From contig NZ_JAOQJF010000048.1 in assembly GCF_025567195.1 (NCBI RefSeq), positions 1 through 17,330 of the forward strand: a stretch of 17,330 nt of DNA, read 5' to 3'. Positions 1-6,919 of this stretch are shown here, piece after piece. This DNA comes from Alitiscatomonas aceti (lineage in GTDB: Bacteria > Bacillota > Clostridia > Lachnospirales > Lachnospiraceae). The position numbers and the translations under genes were made by a program. Every line of letters starts with the position of its first letter. Position 1 is the first letter of the stretch. Below the pieces are notes generated by a model. The model ran no database searches, had not been told where the DNA came from, and saw only the letters and a program-made list of their open reading frames with translations.

Positions 1-39
1 TTTATTACACATTCTACAACGTCACTACTACACTATTCG

Positions 40-62
40 CCCCAGCATAGCTGGGGGATTAG
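40..62. repeat. Palindromic dispersed repeat, copy 1
   Basis: A perfect hairpin, CCCCAGC - ATA - GCTGGGG, followed by GGATTAG. The identical 23 bp recur at 16289-16311 in the same orientation, and similarity extends weakly to both sides (an upstream TACnCnATTC and a downstream TTTCATT). It sits just past the stop codon of the wall hydrolase gene and has no T-run on either side, so it is a poor rho-independent terminator. The short stem with a three-base loop resembles REP sequences and the end hairpins recognised by IS200/IS605-type TnpA proteins, but that link is inference. Confidence 0.6.
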
Positions 63-67
63 CTCTT

Positions 68-1090
68 TCATTTAAAGAACTCGTGGTTCCCATGTTTGAA
101 CAAAAAGTCCAGGTGATTGTCAAACCAGCGGACATTTTTCCTGCTGGACGCCCTCCTGTTCATAAAATACAGAGCGCCGTCAGAATAATCCTCTCCCGCC
201 AGGGCGCTGTCCACAGCCTCCACCGTGGTGTCTGTGACCCGGCACCGGTTGATGGAGCCGTTGCCCACCGGCGAAAACTGATGTCTCTGGTAGACCACGC
301 TGTGGACCGTATCCGGGAATGTATCGCTTTCCACCCGGTTTAAGATCACATTGGCCACCAGGATCCTTCCGGTCCGGTCGCAGTTTCCAGCCTCTGCCTG
401 GACGATCTTAAGCAGCGTCTGGTAATCCCGGTCTGACAGGGAGACCGATGCTGCTTCCTGTGTTTCCGGTGCAGACAGCTGCTCCGGCGTACCGGAGGCC
501 TCCTGGGCGGCTGCACCTTCCGCAAGCTCAGCGCTCTCTCCGGAAGCTGTCCCTTCCTGGCCGCCAGAGCCCTCCCGGACGGCTGTTTGTTCAGAAGTTT
601 CCGCTCTTTCCGCGGCTTCTCCTTCCGGCGCACCGGAGTCCTCCCCGGCCGCTGCCTCTTCCTGGGATCCAGAGCCTTCCGCAGCAGTCTCCGCTTCCTG
701 ATCCGGGACTTCTCCCTCTCCGGCTTCCCCGCCTTCAGGCGTCTCCGCGCCGTTCTCTGCCTCCTCTTTTCTGATCTCTGTTCCGTTTTCCGTGTCCGCG
801 GCCTCCTCAGCCGCCATTATGCTTTCTGGATCACGTTTCTCTTCGTCCGTATTTCCATCATACGTTCCCTCTTCCTGGCCGCCGGTCTCTCCCGGCGTCT
901 CGGCAAAGGCCACCATAGCGCCGTTTCCCGTCTCCGGAAAGCTCCCTGCGGCAAAGGTAATGGCTGTCACCAGAAGGATACCGGCCGTAAGGACTGCCGT
1001 ATCCCGGCGTCTTTTGGCAGGTGCGCTGGCAGACAGCATTTTTATACTCTGGAAAACTGTCTGAAGAAATGAGTTCCATGTCTGCTTCAT
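68..1090 (-). CDS. SleB-type cell wall hydrolase with long acidic linker
   Basis: The 340-residue protein has a basic N-terminus and one hydrophobic segment at about residues 32-50, likely an uncleaved anchor or a signal peptide ending near AFA-ET. A low-complexity Glu/Ala/Gly/Thr-rich linker follows at about 67-215, and the C-terminal domain (about 217-340) matches the Hydrolase_2/SleB family of spore-cortex or peptidoglycan hydrolases. Seen in that domain: QAEAGN with the likely catalytic Glu233, then VANVILNRV and the HQFSPV block typical of the family. The ATG start has AGAGG six bases upstream and a promoter at 1176-1205. SleB-like proteins hydrolyse peptidoglycan. A role in germination or in vegetative wall turnover cannot be told apart here, because no ypeB partner is adjacent. 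The linker probably spans the wall. Confidence 0.85.
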   Translation of the reverse strand: MKQTWNSFLQTVFQSIKMLSASAPAKRRRDTAVLTAGILLVTAITFAAGSFPETGNGAMVAFAETPGETGGQEEGTYDGNTDEEKRDPESIMAAEEAADTENGTEIRKEEAENGAETPEGGEAGEGEVPDQEAETAAEGSGSQEEAAAGEDSGAPEGEAAERAETSEQTAVREGSGGQEGTASGESAELAEGAAAQEASGTPEQLSAPETQEAASVSLSDRDYQTLLKIVQAEAGNCDRTGRILVANVILNRVESDTFPDTVHSVVYQRHQFSPVGNGSINRCRVTDTTVEAVDSALAGEDYSDGALYFMNRRASSRKNVRWFDNHLDFLFKHGNHEFFK

Positions 1091-1175
1091 CGATTGCCTC
1101 TTTTCTCCGTTCTGCCTCCGGAAAGCCTCCAGGCGGCAGATGGTTATTTTTCCGTCTCACCGGACGGCGTCTGTG

Positions 1176-1205
1176 ATTATAGGAGAACGGGAGGCCAAAA
1201 GTCAA
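1176..1205 (-). promoter_or_regulatory. Sigma-A promoter of the SleB-like gene
   Basis: On the minus strand TTGACT (1205-1200) is separated by 18 bp from TATAAT (1181-1176). This leaves a leader of roughly 80 nt before the ATG at 1090. It reads as a vegetative promoter and not a sporulation sigma-factor promoter, which argues mildly against a spore-only role for the hydrolase. Confidence 0.7.
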
Positions 1206-1416
1206 TAAGGCTTCTGCATTTTTGTTGTATTTCACAGCCTTATTTTTAACTTTTGTCATGTTTTTTTAACATTTTGCAAGAACTTTTTCTTGATTTTCCT
1301 TGTATTTTTGTTACCATTGGCCCTATGGTCTTTTAAGATTTATTACAAATTTGTTAAGTTTTTATCCCCCACTTTAAAGGGGTTTTCCGGTCCTTTACGC
1401 CTTATGTCAACCACTT
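1206..1416. other. AT-rich intergenic stretch
   Basis: Together with the promoter and leader next to it, this forms a 326-bp gene-free interval between the SleB-like gene and the ybaK-like gene. It is rich in T-runs and has no credible ORF. The only structure I see is a short hairpin at 1366-1383 (CCCC - ACTTTAAA - GGGG, then TTTT on the plus strand), a weak terminator candidate past the 3' end of the ybaK-like gene. Its T-run is on the strand opposite to that gene, so its function is unclear. Confidence 0.4.
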
Positions 1417-1893
1417 TTACATGAGATCTGCCATTTCAGCGCCCACATACCTCCCCAGATCCGCCGGGGACAGGATCACCTGGACGCCCCGCATGCCGGC
1501 GCTGACGGCGATTTTTTCATACTCCCCTGCCGACCGGTCCAGATAGGTGGGGAATCTCTTTTTCATCCCGATGGGAGAACAGCCGCCCCGGACATAGCCG
1601 GTGACCGGAAGGAGCTCCTTCATCGGAAGCATCTCCACCTTCTTGTCTCCCGCCGCCCTGGCCGCCTTTTTCAGATCCACCTCTCCATCCACCGGAATAC
1701 AGCAGACCATATATCCTGTCTTTTCTCCCCGGAGCACCAGGGTCTTAAAAACGCTCCCATGGTCCACGCCCATGAGATCCGCGGCATGGCTCCCGGAAAG
1801 GTCGTTTTCGTCCACCGGATATTCCTTTGCTTCATAGGCGATCTTCGCCGCATCCAGAAGACGCATCACATTGGTCTTAACCAGTTTCTTCAT
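1417..1893 (-). CDS. ybaK: Cys-tRNA(Pro) deacylase, YbaK/EbsC family
   Basis: The 158-residue protein is the usual size of free-standing YbaK-type trans-editing deacylases, which hydrolyse cysteine or other small amino acids mischarged on tRNA-Pro in the cytosol. Seen: the conserved lysine of this fold in the VFKTLV motif (Lys50), the LSGSHAADLMGV segment before it, and the GGCSPIGMK glycine-rich substrate-binding loop at 103-111. The ATG start is preceded by AAGAAGGG about seven bases upstream. It lies only 18 nt past a strong terminator that ends yebC, so it may depend on readthrough or on a promoter I cannot identify. The specificity (Cys-tRNA-Pro as opposed to another aminoacyl-tRNA) is assigned from family resemblance. 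Confidence 0.88.
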   Translation of the reverse strand: MKKLVKTNVMRLLDAAKIAYEAKEYPVDENDLSGSHAADLMGVDHGSVFKTLVLRGEKTGYMVCCIPVDGEVDLKKAARAAGDKKVEMLPMKELLPVTGYVRGGCSPIGMKKRFPTYLDRSAGEYEKIAVSAGMRGVQVILSPADLGRYVGAEMADLM

Positions 1894-1911
1894 ATATAAT
1901 CCCTTCTTTCT

Positions 1912-1959
1912 AAAAAACTCCTCTCCGTTTCGTCCCTTGGACGATCCGGAAAGGAGTTT
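1912..1959 (-). terminator. Rho-independent terminator after yebC
   Basis: On the minus strand a long stem, AAACTCCTTTCCG pairing with CGGAGAGGAGTTT (one mismatch), plus an inner TCGTCC/GACGA helix, is followed directly by a T-run (T6). It begins 17 nt past the yebC stop codon and ends 18 nt before the ybaK start, so it should separate the two transcripts. Confidence 0.85.
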
Positions 1960-1975
1960 CTTTCATTCATATTGA

Positions 1976-2704
1976 TTATTCGGACCAGTTGTGGAATACA
2001 GCCTGGACATCATCATCCTCGTCTAAAAGATCCAGGATCCGGTTCATCTTCTTGATGGCGTCATCGTCGGTCAGCTCCACGTAGTTCTGGGGGATCATGG
2101 TCACCTCCGCCTGCATCATGGGGATACCGGCCTTTTCCAGAGCCTCGCGCACCTCGCTGAAGGCGTCTGGATCGGTCACCACCTCAAAGCTGTCCTCCTC
2201 CTCGGAGAAATCCTCAGCTCCGGCGTCCAGAGCCGCCATCATCAGCTCGTCGGCATCCATCTCACACTCTTCCTTGTCGATGATGATCTGGCCTTTTCTG
2301 TCGAACATGAAGGATACGCTTCCCTGGGCTCCTACGTTTCCGCCGCCCTTGGTAAAGGCGCTCCTTACATTGGCTGCGGTACGGTTTTTATTGTCAGTCA
2401 GAGTCTCTACGATGATGGCAATGCCGTTGGGGCCGTAGCCCTCATAAACCAGGTTTTCATAGTTTACAGAGCCCAGGTCCCCGGCAGCCTTTTTAATTCC
2501 GCGGTCGATGGTATCGTTGGGCATGTTGTTGGCCTTGGCCTTGGCGATCACATCGCGGAGCTTGCTGTTATTGGCCGGATCTGCACCGCCTTCCTTAACT
2601 GCAACGGCGATCTCTCTTCCGATCACGGTAAAGATCTTTCCCTTGGCCGCATCGTTCTTTTCTTTCTTATGTTTAATATTGGCAAATTTGGAATGTCCTG
2701 ACAT
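1976..2704 (-). CDS. yebC: YebC/PmpR family protein
   Basis: The 242-residue protein has the full length and signature of the YebC/PmpR (Transcrip_reg) family: it begins MSGHSKFANIKHKKEK, has RGIKKAAGD and YEGYGPNGIAIIVETLTDN in the middle domain, and a C-terminal acidic LDEDDDVQAVFHN block. Members have been described as DNA-binding regulators and, more recently, as ribosome-associated factors that relieve stalling at proline stretches. The sequence alone does not decide between these. The family's usual Trp after GHSK is Phe here. The ATG is preceded by GGGAG eight bases upstream, with a promoter at 2798-2826. Transcription is divergent from the S9 peptidase. Confidence 0.92.
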   Translation of the reverse strand: MSGHSKFANIKHKKEKNDAAKGKIFTVIGREIAVAVKEGGADPANNSKLRDVIAKAKANNMPNDTIDRGIKKAAGDLGSVNYENLVYEGYGPNGIAIIVETLTDNKNRTAANVRSAFTKGGGNVGAQGSVSFMFDRKGQIIIDKEECEMDADELMMAALDAGAEDFSEEEDSFEVVTDPDAFSEVREALEKAGIPMMQAEVTMIPQNYVELTDDDAIKKMNRILDLLDEDDDVQAVFHNWSE

Positions 2705-2759
2705 TTTTCCTGCTCCCTTTCTTGTTTCTTCTATATTTATCGTATTTCCGTCATAATCT

Positions 2760-2784
2760 GTAACTGTTATGTCCTTACAGTTAC
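2760..2784. repeat. Inverted repeat in the yebC leader
   Basis: GTAACTGT (2760-2767) and ACAGTTAC (2777-2784) form a perfect 8-bp inverted repeat with a 9-nt loop. It lies between the yebC -10 box and its start codon and is flanked by a CATAATC direct repeat. It could be an operator or a leader hairpin. No known binding consensus was recognised. Confidence 0.4.
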
Positions 2785-2797
2785 CATAATCTTAAAT

Positions 2798-2826
2798 ATT
2801 CTAGCATTATTTTAAGTCCTTGGCAA
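2798..2826 (-). promoter_or_regulatory. Promoter of yebC
   Basis: Minus-strand TTGCCA (2826-2821), a 17-bp spacer, and TAGAAT (2803-2798). It is the best match in the divergent yebC/peptidase intergenic region on this strand. Confidence 0.55.
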
Positions 2827-2904
2827 GAGCTTTTCTGCGGATTTTCCCTTCGGGCATTTTCTTCATATTTTCCTGCCGGACGGCTCCGAAACAGCAACGT
2901 TTTC

Positions 2905-2932
2905 TTGACAGCTTTTACAGGCATGTTATAAT
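2905..2932 (+). promoter_or_regulatory. Extended -10 promoter of the S9 peptidase gene
   Basis: TTGACA (2905-2910), a 16-bp spacer, then TATAAT (2927-2932) preceded by TGT, giving the extended -10 form TGnTATAAT. A GGAGG ribosome binding site at 2957-2961 lies seven bases before the ATG. This looks like a strong constitutive promoter. Confidence 0.8.
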
Positions 2933-2968
2933 AGAACTACATAATTATCAAAATATGGAGGCAGCACT

Positions 2969-4903
2969 ATGAAAAAGATTGAAATCGATACCTTTTTGAA
3001 ATTTCAGTTCGTAAGCAATCCTTCCTTCTCACCCGATGGAAAGTACATTGCCTTTGTGGTATCCAACGCAGACAGAGCGGAAAATACATACAAAGCCAAC
3101 CTCTACGTTTACGATATGGCTGAAAAAAAGGTTCGGAAGATGACCAGCGGCGGCGACGCAAAGAGCTATGTCTGGACAAACGACAATACCCTTCTCTTCC
3201 CGGCTGCAAGATGCAGCGAGGTGAAGAAGAAACAGGAAGCCGGAGAAGCCCTCACAAGCTTCTATGAGATCTCCCCCGAAGGCGGAGAGGCCTGCCACGC
3301 CTTTACGGTGCCCGCAAAGATCATCGGCTTTAAAGCACTGCCCGACGGACGTTTCCTTATGACTGCAAGCCAGGATAATCATAAGGACACAAGAAAGAAA
3401 TCCTATGAGGTCTTCGATGAGCTTCCCTTCTGGAGCAACGGCTTAGGCTACACCAACGCAAAGAGAAACCGCTTTGCCGTTTATAACAGAGAAAACGGAG
3501 AGCTTTCTTACGTGGCCTGCGACTGGACCGACTGCACCCAGTCCTCTGTCCTTGGCGATCTTCTCCTTTATAAGGCGTATCCCTGGAAGCAGAACGTGCG
3601 CGGTTTAAACGAGGGAATTTATCTCTATAACTTAAAGACCGGCGAGACAAAGACATTACTGGAGCCGGATACCATGCACACCGGAACCATCGAGCTCTTA
3701 AACGAAAATGAGGCTCTTGTGGCTGCCATCGACTCCGACTACCGCTATACCAATAAGTACAACAGCTTCTATAAGATGAACTTAGCGGACGGCTCCATGA
3801 ACCTGTTTGTACCCTATGACGCCTCCATCGCCTCCGGCTCTGTGGGAAGCGACGCAAGATACGGCTCCGGCCGCGGCCAGAAGCTGTTAAACGGCGACTT
3901 CTACTTTATCTCCACCGTGGACGACTTTGCATGGTTAAGAAAGCTGGACAAGGACGGCAATATCTCCGACAGCCTCACAAAGGGAAGCTCCTGCGACAGC
4001 TTCGACGTCAACGGCGAACACCTGGTAAGCTGTGAGCTCCAGGGAACAAAGCTTGCGGAGCTTTACCTGGACGGTGAGCAGATCACCCACTTCAACGACT
4101 TTGTTGGAGAGGAATATTCCGTTGTGACCCCCGAAGCCTTTTCCTTCACAGCCAGCGACGGCTATGAGATCCACGGATGGGTGATGAAGCCGGCGTATTA
4201 TGAGGAGGGCGTTTCCTATCCGGCCATCTTCCATATCCACGGAGGCCCCCGCACCGTATTCTCCGATGTATTCCATCACGAGATGCAGATGTGGGCCAAT
4301 GCCGGTTACTTCGTATTCTACTGCAATCCCAGAGGCTCTGACGGCCGCGGCACCGATTTCGGAAACATCAACGGCATCTACGGGACCGTGGACTACCAGA
4401 ACCTGATGGATTTCACCGACGAGGTATTAAAGAGATATCCCCAGATCGATACAGCCCGTGTGGGCGTTACCGGCGGCTCCTACGGCGGCTTCATGACCAA
4501 CTGGATCGTGGGCCACACCGACCGCTTCAAAGCAGCCGCATCCCAGCGTTCCATCTCCAACTGGGTATCCTTTGAGCACAACTCCGATATCGGCCACACC
4601 TTTATCGTAAACAACCAGGGCGCCAATACAAGAGAAAATGTGGAGCTTCTCTGGAAGCAGTCCCCGCTCCAGTACGCCCCCAACTGCAAGACCCCGATCC
4701 TCTTCATCCACTCCGATGAGGACTACCGCTGCTATATGGCAGAGGGACTTGCCATGTACAGCGCCGTTATGAGAAACGGCTGTCCTTCCAGGCTCTGCCT
4801 CTTCCACGGCGAGAACCATGAGCTCTCCCGCGGCGGAAAGCCGGAAAACAGGATCGACCGTATGACGGAGATCTTAAACTGGATGGACCAGTATCTGAAA
4901 TAA
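2969..4903 (+). CDS. S9 family serine peptidase (prolyl oligopeptidase type)
   Basis: The 644-residue cytosolic protein has no signal peptide. Its N-terminal portion (to about residue 380) has the repeated beta-propeller pattern of S9 peptidases, with motifs such as PSFSPDGKYIAFVVS. The C-terminal alpha/beta-hydrolase domain (about 390-644) contains IFHIHGGPRT, the nucleophile elbow GGSYGG with Ser504, the likely acid Asp585 in HSDEDYRC, and His617 in GENHELSR. It should cleave short peptides, either as an oligopeptidase or as an acylaminoacyl-peptidase-like enzyme. The S9C/DPP-like subgroup fits best but exact specificity is unknown. It stands alone between its own promoter and a terminator at 4912-4966. 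Confidence 0.92.
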   Translation: MKKIEIDTFLKFQFVSNPSFSPDGKYIAFVVSNADRAENTYKANLYVYDMAEKKVRKMTSGGDAKSYVWTNDNTLLFPAARCSEVKKKQEAGEALTSFYEISPEGGEACHAFTVPAKIIGFKALPDGRFLMTASQDNHKDTRKKSYEVFDELPFWSNGLGYTNAKRNRFAVYNRENGELSYVACDWTDCTQSSVLGDLLLYKAYPWKQNVRGLNEGIYLYNLKTGETKTLLEPDTMHTGTIELLNENEALVAAIDSDYRYTNKYNSFYKMNLADGSMNLFVPYDASIASGSVGSDARYGSGRGQKLLNGDFYFISTVDDFAWLRKLDKDGNISDSLTKGSSCDSFDVNGEHLVSCELQGTKLAELYLDGEQITHFNDFVGEEYSVVTPEAFSFTASDGYEIHGWVMKPAYYEEGVSYPAIFHIHGGPRTVFSDVFHHEMQMWANAGYFVFYCNPRGSDGRGTDFGNINGIYGTVDYQNLMDFTDEVLKRYPQIDTARVGVTGGSYGGFMTNWIVGHTDRFKAAASQRSISNWVSFEHNSDIGHTFIVNNQGANTRENVELLWKQSPLQYAPNCKTPILFIHSDEDYRCYMAEGLAMYSAVMRNGCPSRLCLFHGENHELSRGGKPENRIDRMTEILNWMDQYLK

Positions 4904-4911
4904 GACCGACC

Positions 4912-4966
4912 AAAAAATCCCCCGTCCGGAAGCGGCTCTGCTGCCTGCCCCGGACGGGGGATCCTT
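4912..4966. terminator. Bidirectional terminator between convergent genes
   Basis: A perfect 13-bp stem (ATCCCCCGTCCGG at 4917-4929, its complement at 4950-4962) has an A-run on its left (AAAAAA from 4912) and CCTTTT on its right. It can end both the plus-strand peptidase mRNA and the minus-strand CBS-protein mRNA, whose stop codon lies at its edge. Confidence 0.88.
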
Positions 4967-6328
4967 TTATCCTTCGTTTTCTTTTTCATGTTCCGGCCCG
5001 GCATCCCGTTCCGCCGCTACCGTCTGTATGATCTTATTCTCTGCCTTTACGATACTGAACCGGTAGCCTCCGAAGACCACCTGGCCCTTTTCGTCATCCT
5101 CCGGCAGATGGCCCAGCCTTGAGATCAAGAAACCGTTTAAGGTGTCAAAATTATCCTTATCGTCCTCGTCAAATTCCATCTCCAGGGCGTCCTCCACATC
5201 GTCCAGAGGCGTCATGCCCGAAAGCTGGAAGCTTCCGTTTTCCTTGACCACGATATCGGGCTCCTCGTTGTCGTATTCATCCATGATGTTTCCGACGATC
5301 TCCTCCAGGATATCCTCCATGGTCACGATCCCGGCTGTCTGGCCGTATTCGTCAATGACGATCTCCATATGGATCTTCTCCGACTGCATCTCCTTAAATA
5401 AGGCATTGATATTTTTCGCCTCCGGAGCAAAATGGGCGCTCCTTAAAAGGCCGTCGATCTGGCTGATGGGCCTGTCCAGATACTCCTCCTGCTCTGCAAA
5501 ATAAAGCACGTCCCGCATATGGAGCACGCCTACGATATTGTCGATATCCTCCTCGTAGACCGGGAACCTGGAATTGTTGGCCTCTTTTACGATGAAATCC
5601 ACTGTTTCCTTTAAGGTCATAGTGCTTTCCAGGGCCACCACATTCTTTCTGTGGGTCATGATATCCGATGCCACTTTATCGTCAAACTCAAAGATATTGG
5701 TAATCATTTCCGCTTCGCTGGCTTCCAGCACGCCCTGATCGTGGCCCTCGTTTACCATATACATGATATCCTCCTCGGTCACCTTCTCATTGGAGGACCG
5801 GATATCGATGCCCACTGCTTTTAAGACCACAAAGGCCGCCACGCTGATGAGCCAGGTGAACGGCGAAAGCAGCTTAATGGCCCACTCTACCACCGAAAGC
5901 GCCTTATAGCAGAACCGGATCGGGCTCTTGGCTGCCACGTGCTTGGGGATTATGACTCCCAGGCAGACCAGAAAAAAGGCCACCACAAAAAATGCCGCTG
6001 CAAGGGCCAGCCCCGCCGCAAGGCCCGGAGCCATCGCAAGCTTCACTGCCAGAAATCTCCGGATGTATCCCGCTGTCTGCGGCAGGGTAAAGGCTCCCAG
6101 AGCCAATGTGAAAAAGCAGGTGACCACCTGGTTGGTGCGGACAAACTTCCCTGGATCCTCCTGGATCCTCAAAAGAGCCGCCGCCTTTTTATTTCCCTCG
6201 TCCCGCTCGTCCTCCAGCGCACTGGTGTTCAGCGCCTGGATCGCCGCCCCAAAGCCGTAGATCAGATAAAATACAGCCACGGAAGCCGCAAACAGCAAAA
6301 TTCCTATCCACGAATTACCATCGTCCAT
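4967..6328 (-). CDS. CNNM/CorC-type membrane protein with CBS pair (HlyC family)
   Basis: The protein is about 453 residues with the architecture of the 'hemolysin family' UPF0053 proteins. A DUF21 (CNNM) transmembrane domain covers about residues 1-185 with roughly four hydrophobic segments and the GVIIPKHVA motif. A CBS pair follows at about 200-330 (SDIMTHRKNVVAL, NSRFPVYEEDIDNIVGVLHMRDVL, EYGQTAGIVTMEDILEEIVG), then a C-terminal CorC/HlyC transporter-associated domain. Family members are implicated in Mg2+ or other divalent-cation efflux and sensing, and the hemolysin label is historical. I chose the ATG at 6328 because the upstream GTG at 6343 directly abuts the AAGGAG and leaves no spacer. 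The promoter is at 6367-6395 and the terminator at 4912-4966. Confidence 0.88.
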   Translation of the reverse strand: MDDGNSWIGILLFAASVAVFYLIYGFGAAIQALNTSALEDERDEGNKKAAALLRIQEDPGKFVRTNQVVTCFFTLALGAFTLPQTAGYIRRFLAVKLAMAPGLAAGLALAAAFFVVAFFLVCLGVIIPKHVAAKSPIRFCYKALSVVEWAIKLLSPFTWLISVAAFVVLKAVGIDIRSSNEKVTEEDIMYMVNEGHDQGVLEASEAEMITNIFEFDDKVASDIMTHRKNVVALESTMTLKETVDFIVKEANNSRFPVYEEDIDNIVGVLHMRDVLYFAEQEEYLDRPISQIDGLLRSAHFAPEAKNINALFKEMQSEKIHMEIVIDEYGQTAGIVTMEDILEEIVGNIMDEYDNEEPDIVVKENGSFQLSGMTPLDDVEDALEMEFDEDDKDNFDTLNGFLISRLGHLPEDDEKGQVVFGGYRFSIVKAENKIIQTVAAERDAGPEHEKENEG

Positions 6329-6366
6329 GAAAAATCTTTCCACTCCTTTTTTATCATTTGTATCCT

Positions 6367-6395
6367 AATATAGCATCATTGCCACATTTCGTCAA
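6367..6395 (-). promoter_or_regulatory. Promoter of the CBS-protein gene
   Basis: Minus-strand TTGACG (6395-6390), a 17-bp spacer, and TATATT (6372-6367). It starts only 24 bp past the mazF stop codon with no terminator between, so mazF transcripts could run into this gene as well. Confidence 0.7.
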
Positions 6396-6418
6396 CAAAA
6401 CTCCCGAAATTCACGCCC

Positions 6419-6766
6419 TTATGTAGCAAGCTCCAGGCTGATCCGCAGGGCTTCGTTGACTTTTTCCTGAAGATTTTCATCGATATGGCATATTTTCTCC
6501 CTGAGTCTCTGTTTATCAATGGTCCGCAGCTGCTCCAGGAGGATCACTGAGTCCCGGACCATGTCGCACTGTCTGGCGGAAAGCTCCACGTGGGTGGGCA
6601 GCTTTGCCTTATTCATTTTCGATGTGATGGCCGCACAGATCACCGTTGGACTGTGCTTATTTCCCACATCATTCTGTATGATGAGCACCGGCCGGACTCC
6701 TCCCTGTTCAGAGCCCACCACCGGCCGCAGGTCTGCATAATAAATATCTCCGCGTCTGATGATCAA
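6419..6766 (-). CDS. mazF: MazF/PemK-family endoribonuclease (EndoA-like)
   Basis: The 115-residue protein is almost a textbook EndoA/MazF of Firmicutes, a sequence-specific mRNA interferase. Seen: RRGDIYYADLRPVVGSEQGG at the N-terminus, VRPVLIIQNDVGNKHSPT, AAITSKMNKAKLPTHVEL and VILLEQLRTIDKQRLREKI. I place the start at TTG (6766), eight bases past GGAGAG, giving MIIRRGD as in other family members. A GTG at 6775 overlaps the Shine-Dalgarno sequence and is an unlikely start. It follows alr, as ndoA does in Bacillus, but the antitoxin gene usually found between them is absent: the 153-nt gap has no ORF of that size. The partner is therefore elsewhere, or the protein is used without one. Confidence 0.93.
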   Translation of the reverse strand: MIIRRGDIYYADLRPVVGSEQGGVRPVLIIQNDVGNKHSPTVICAAITSKMNKAKLPTHVELSARQCDMVRDSVILLEQLRTIDKQRLREKICHIDENLQEKVNEALRISLELAT

Positions 6767-6856
6767 AGGTTTCACTCTCCGAAATGGTTTTCAGGTCTCC
6801 CTGTACCGAAAGTATTGACACTCTACGATTACCTTATGCAGAACTGCCGCAAAATG

Positions 6857-6884
6857 ATGCCGGAACCTGAAACCGGTCCGGCAT
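6857..6884 (-). repeat. Hairpin between alr and mazF
   Basis: ATGCCGGA (6857-6864) and TCCGGCAT (6877-6884) form a perfect 8-bp inverted repeat 36 nt past the alr stop codon. On the minus strand it is followed by CATTTTGCGG, a T-run of four only, so it could be a weak terminator or attenuator, or a processing site that sets mazF expression below that of alr. Confidence 0.5.
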
Positions 6885-6919
6885 TTAAAGGCCGCTTCCC
6901 CCTGGGACCGGAATGCTTG

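Noticed and set aside
6767..6919. A search for a hidden MazE-type antitoxin between alr and mazF
   Set aside because: The longest minus-strand frame there is about 16 codons (MPDRFQVPASFCGSSA), and no antitoxin-like sequence is seen.
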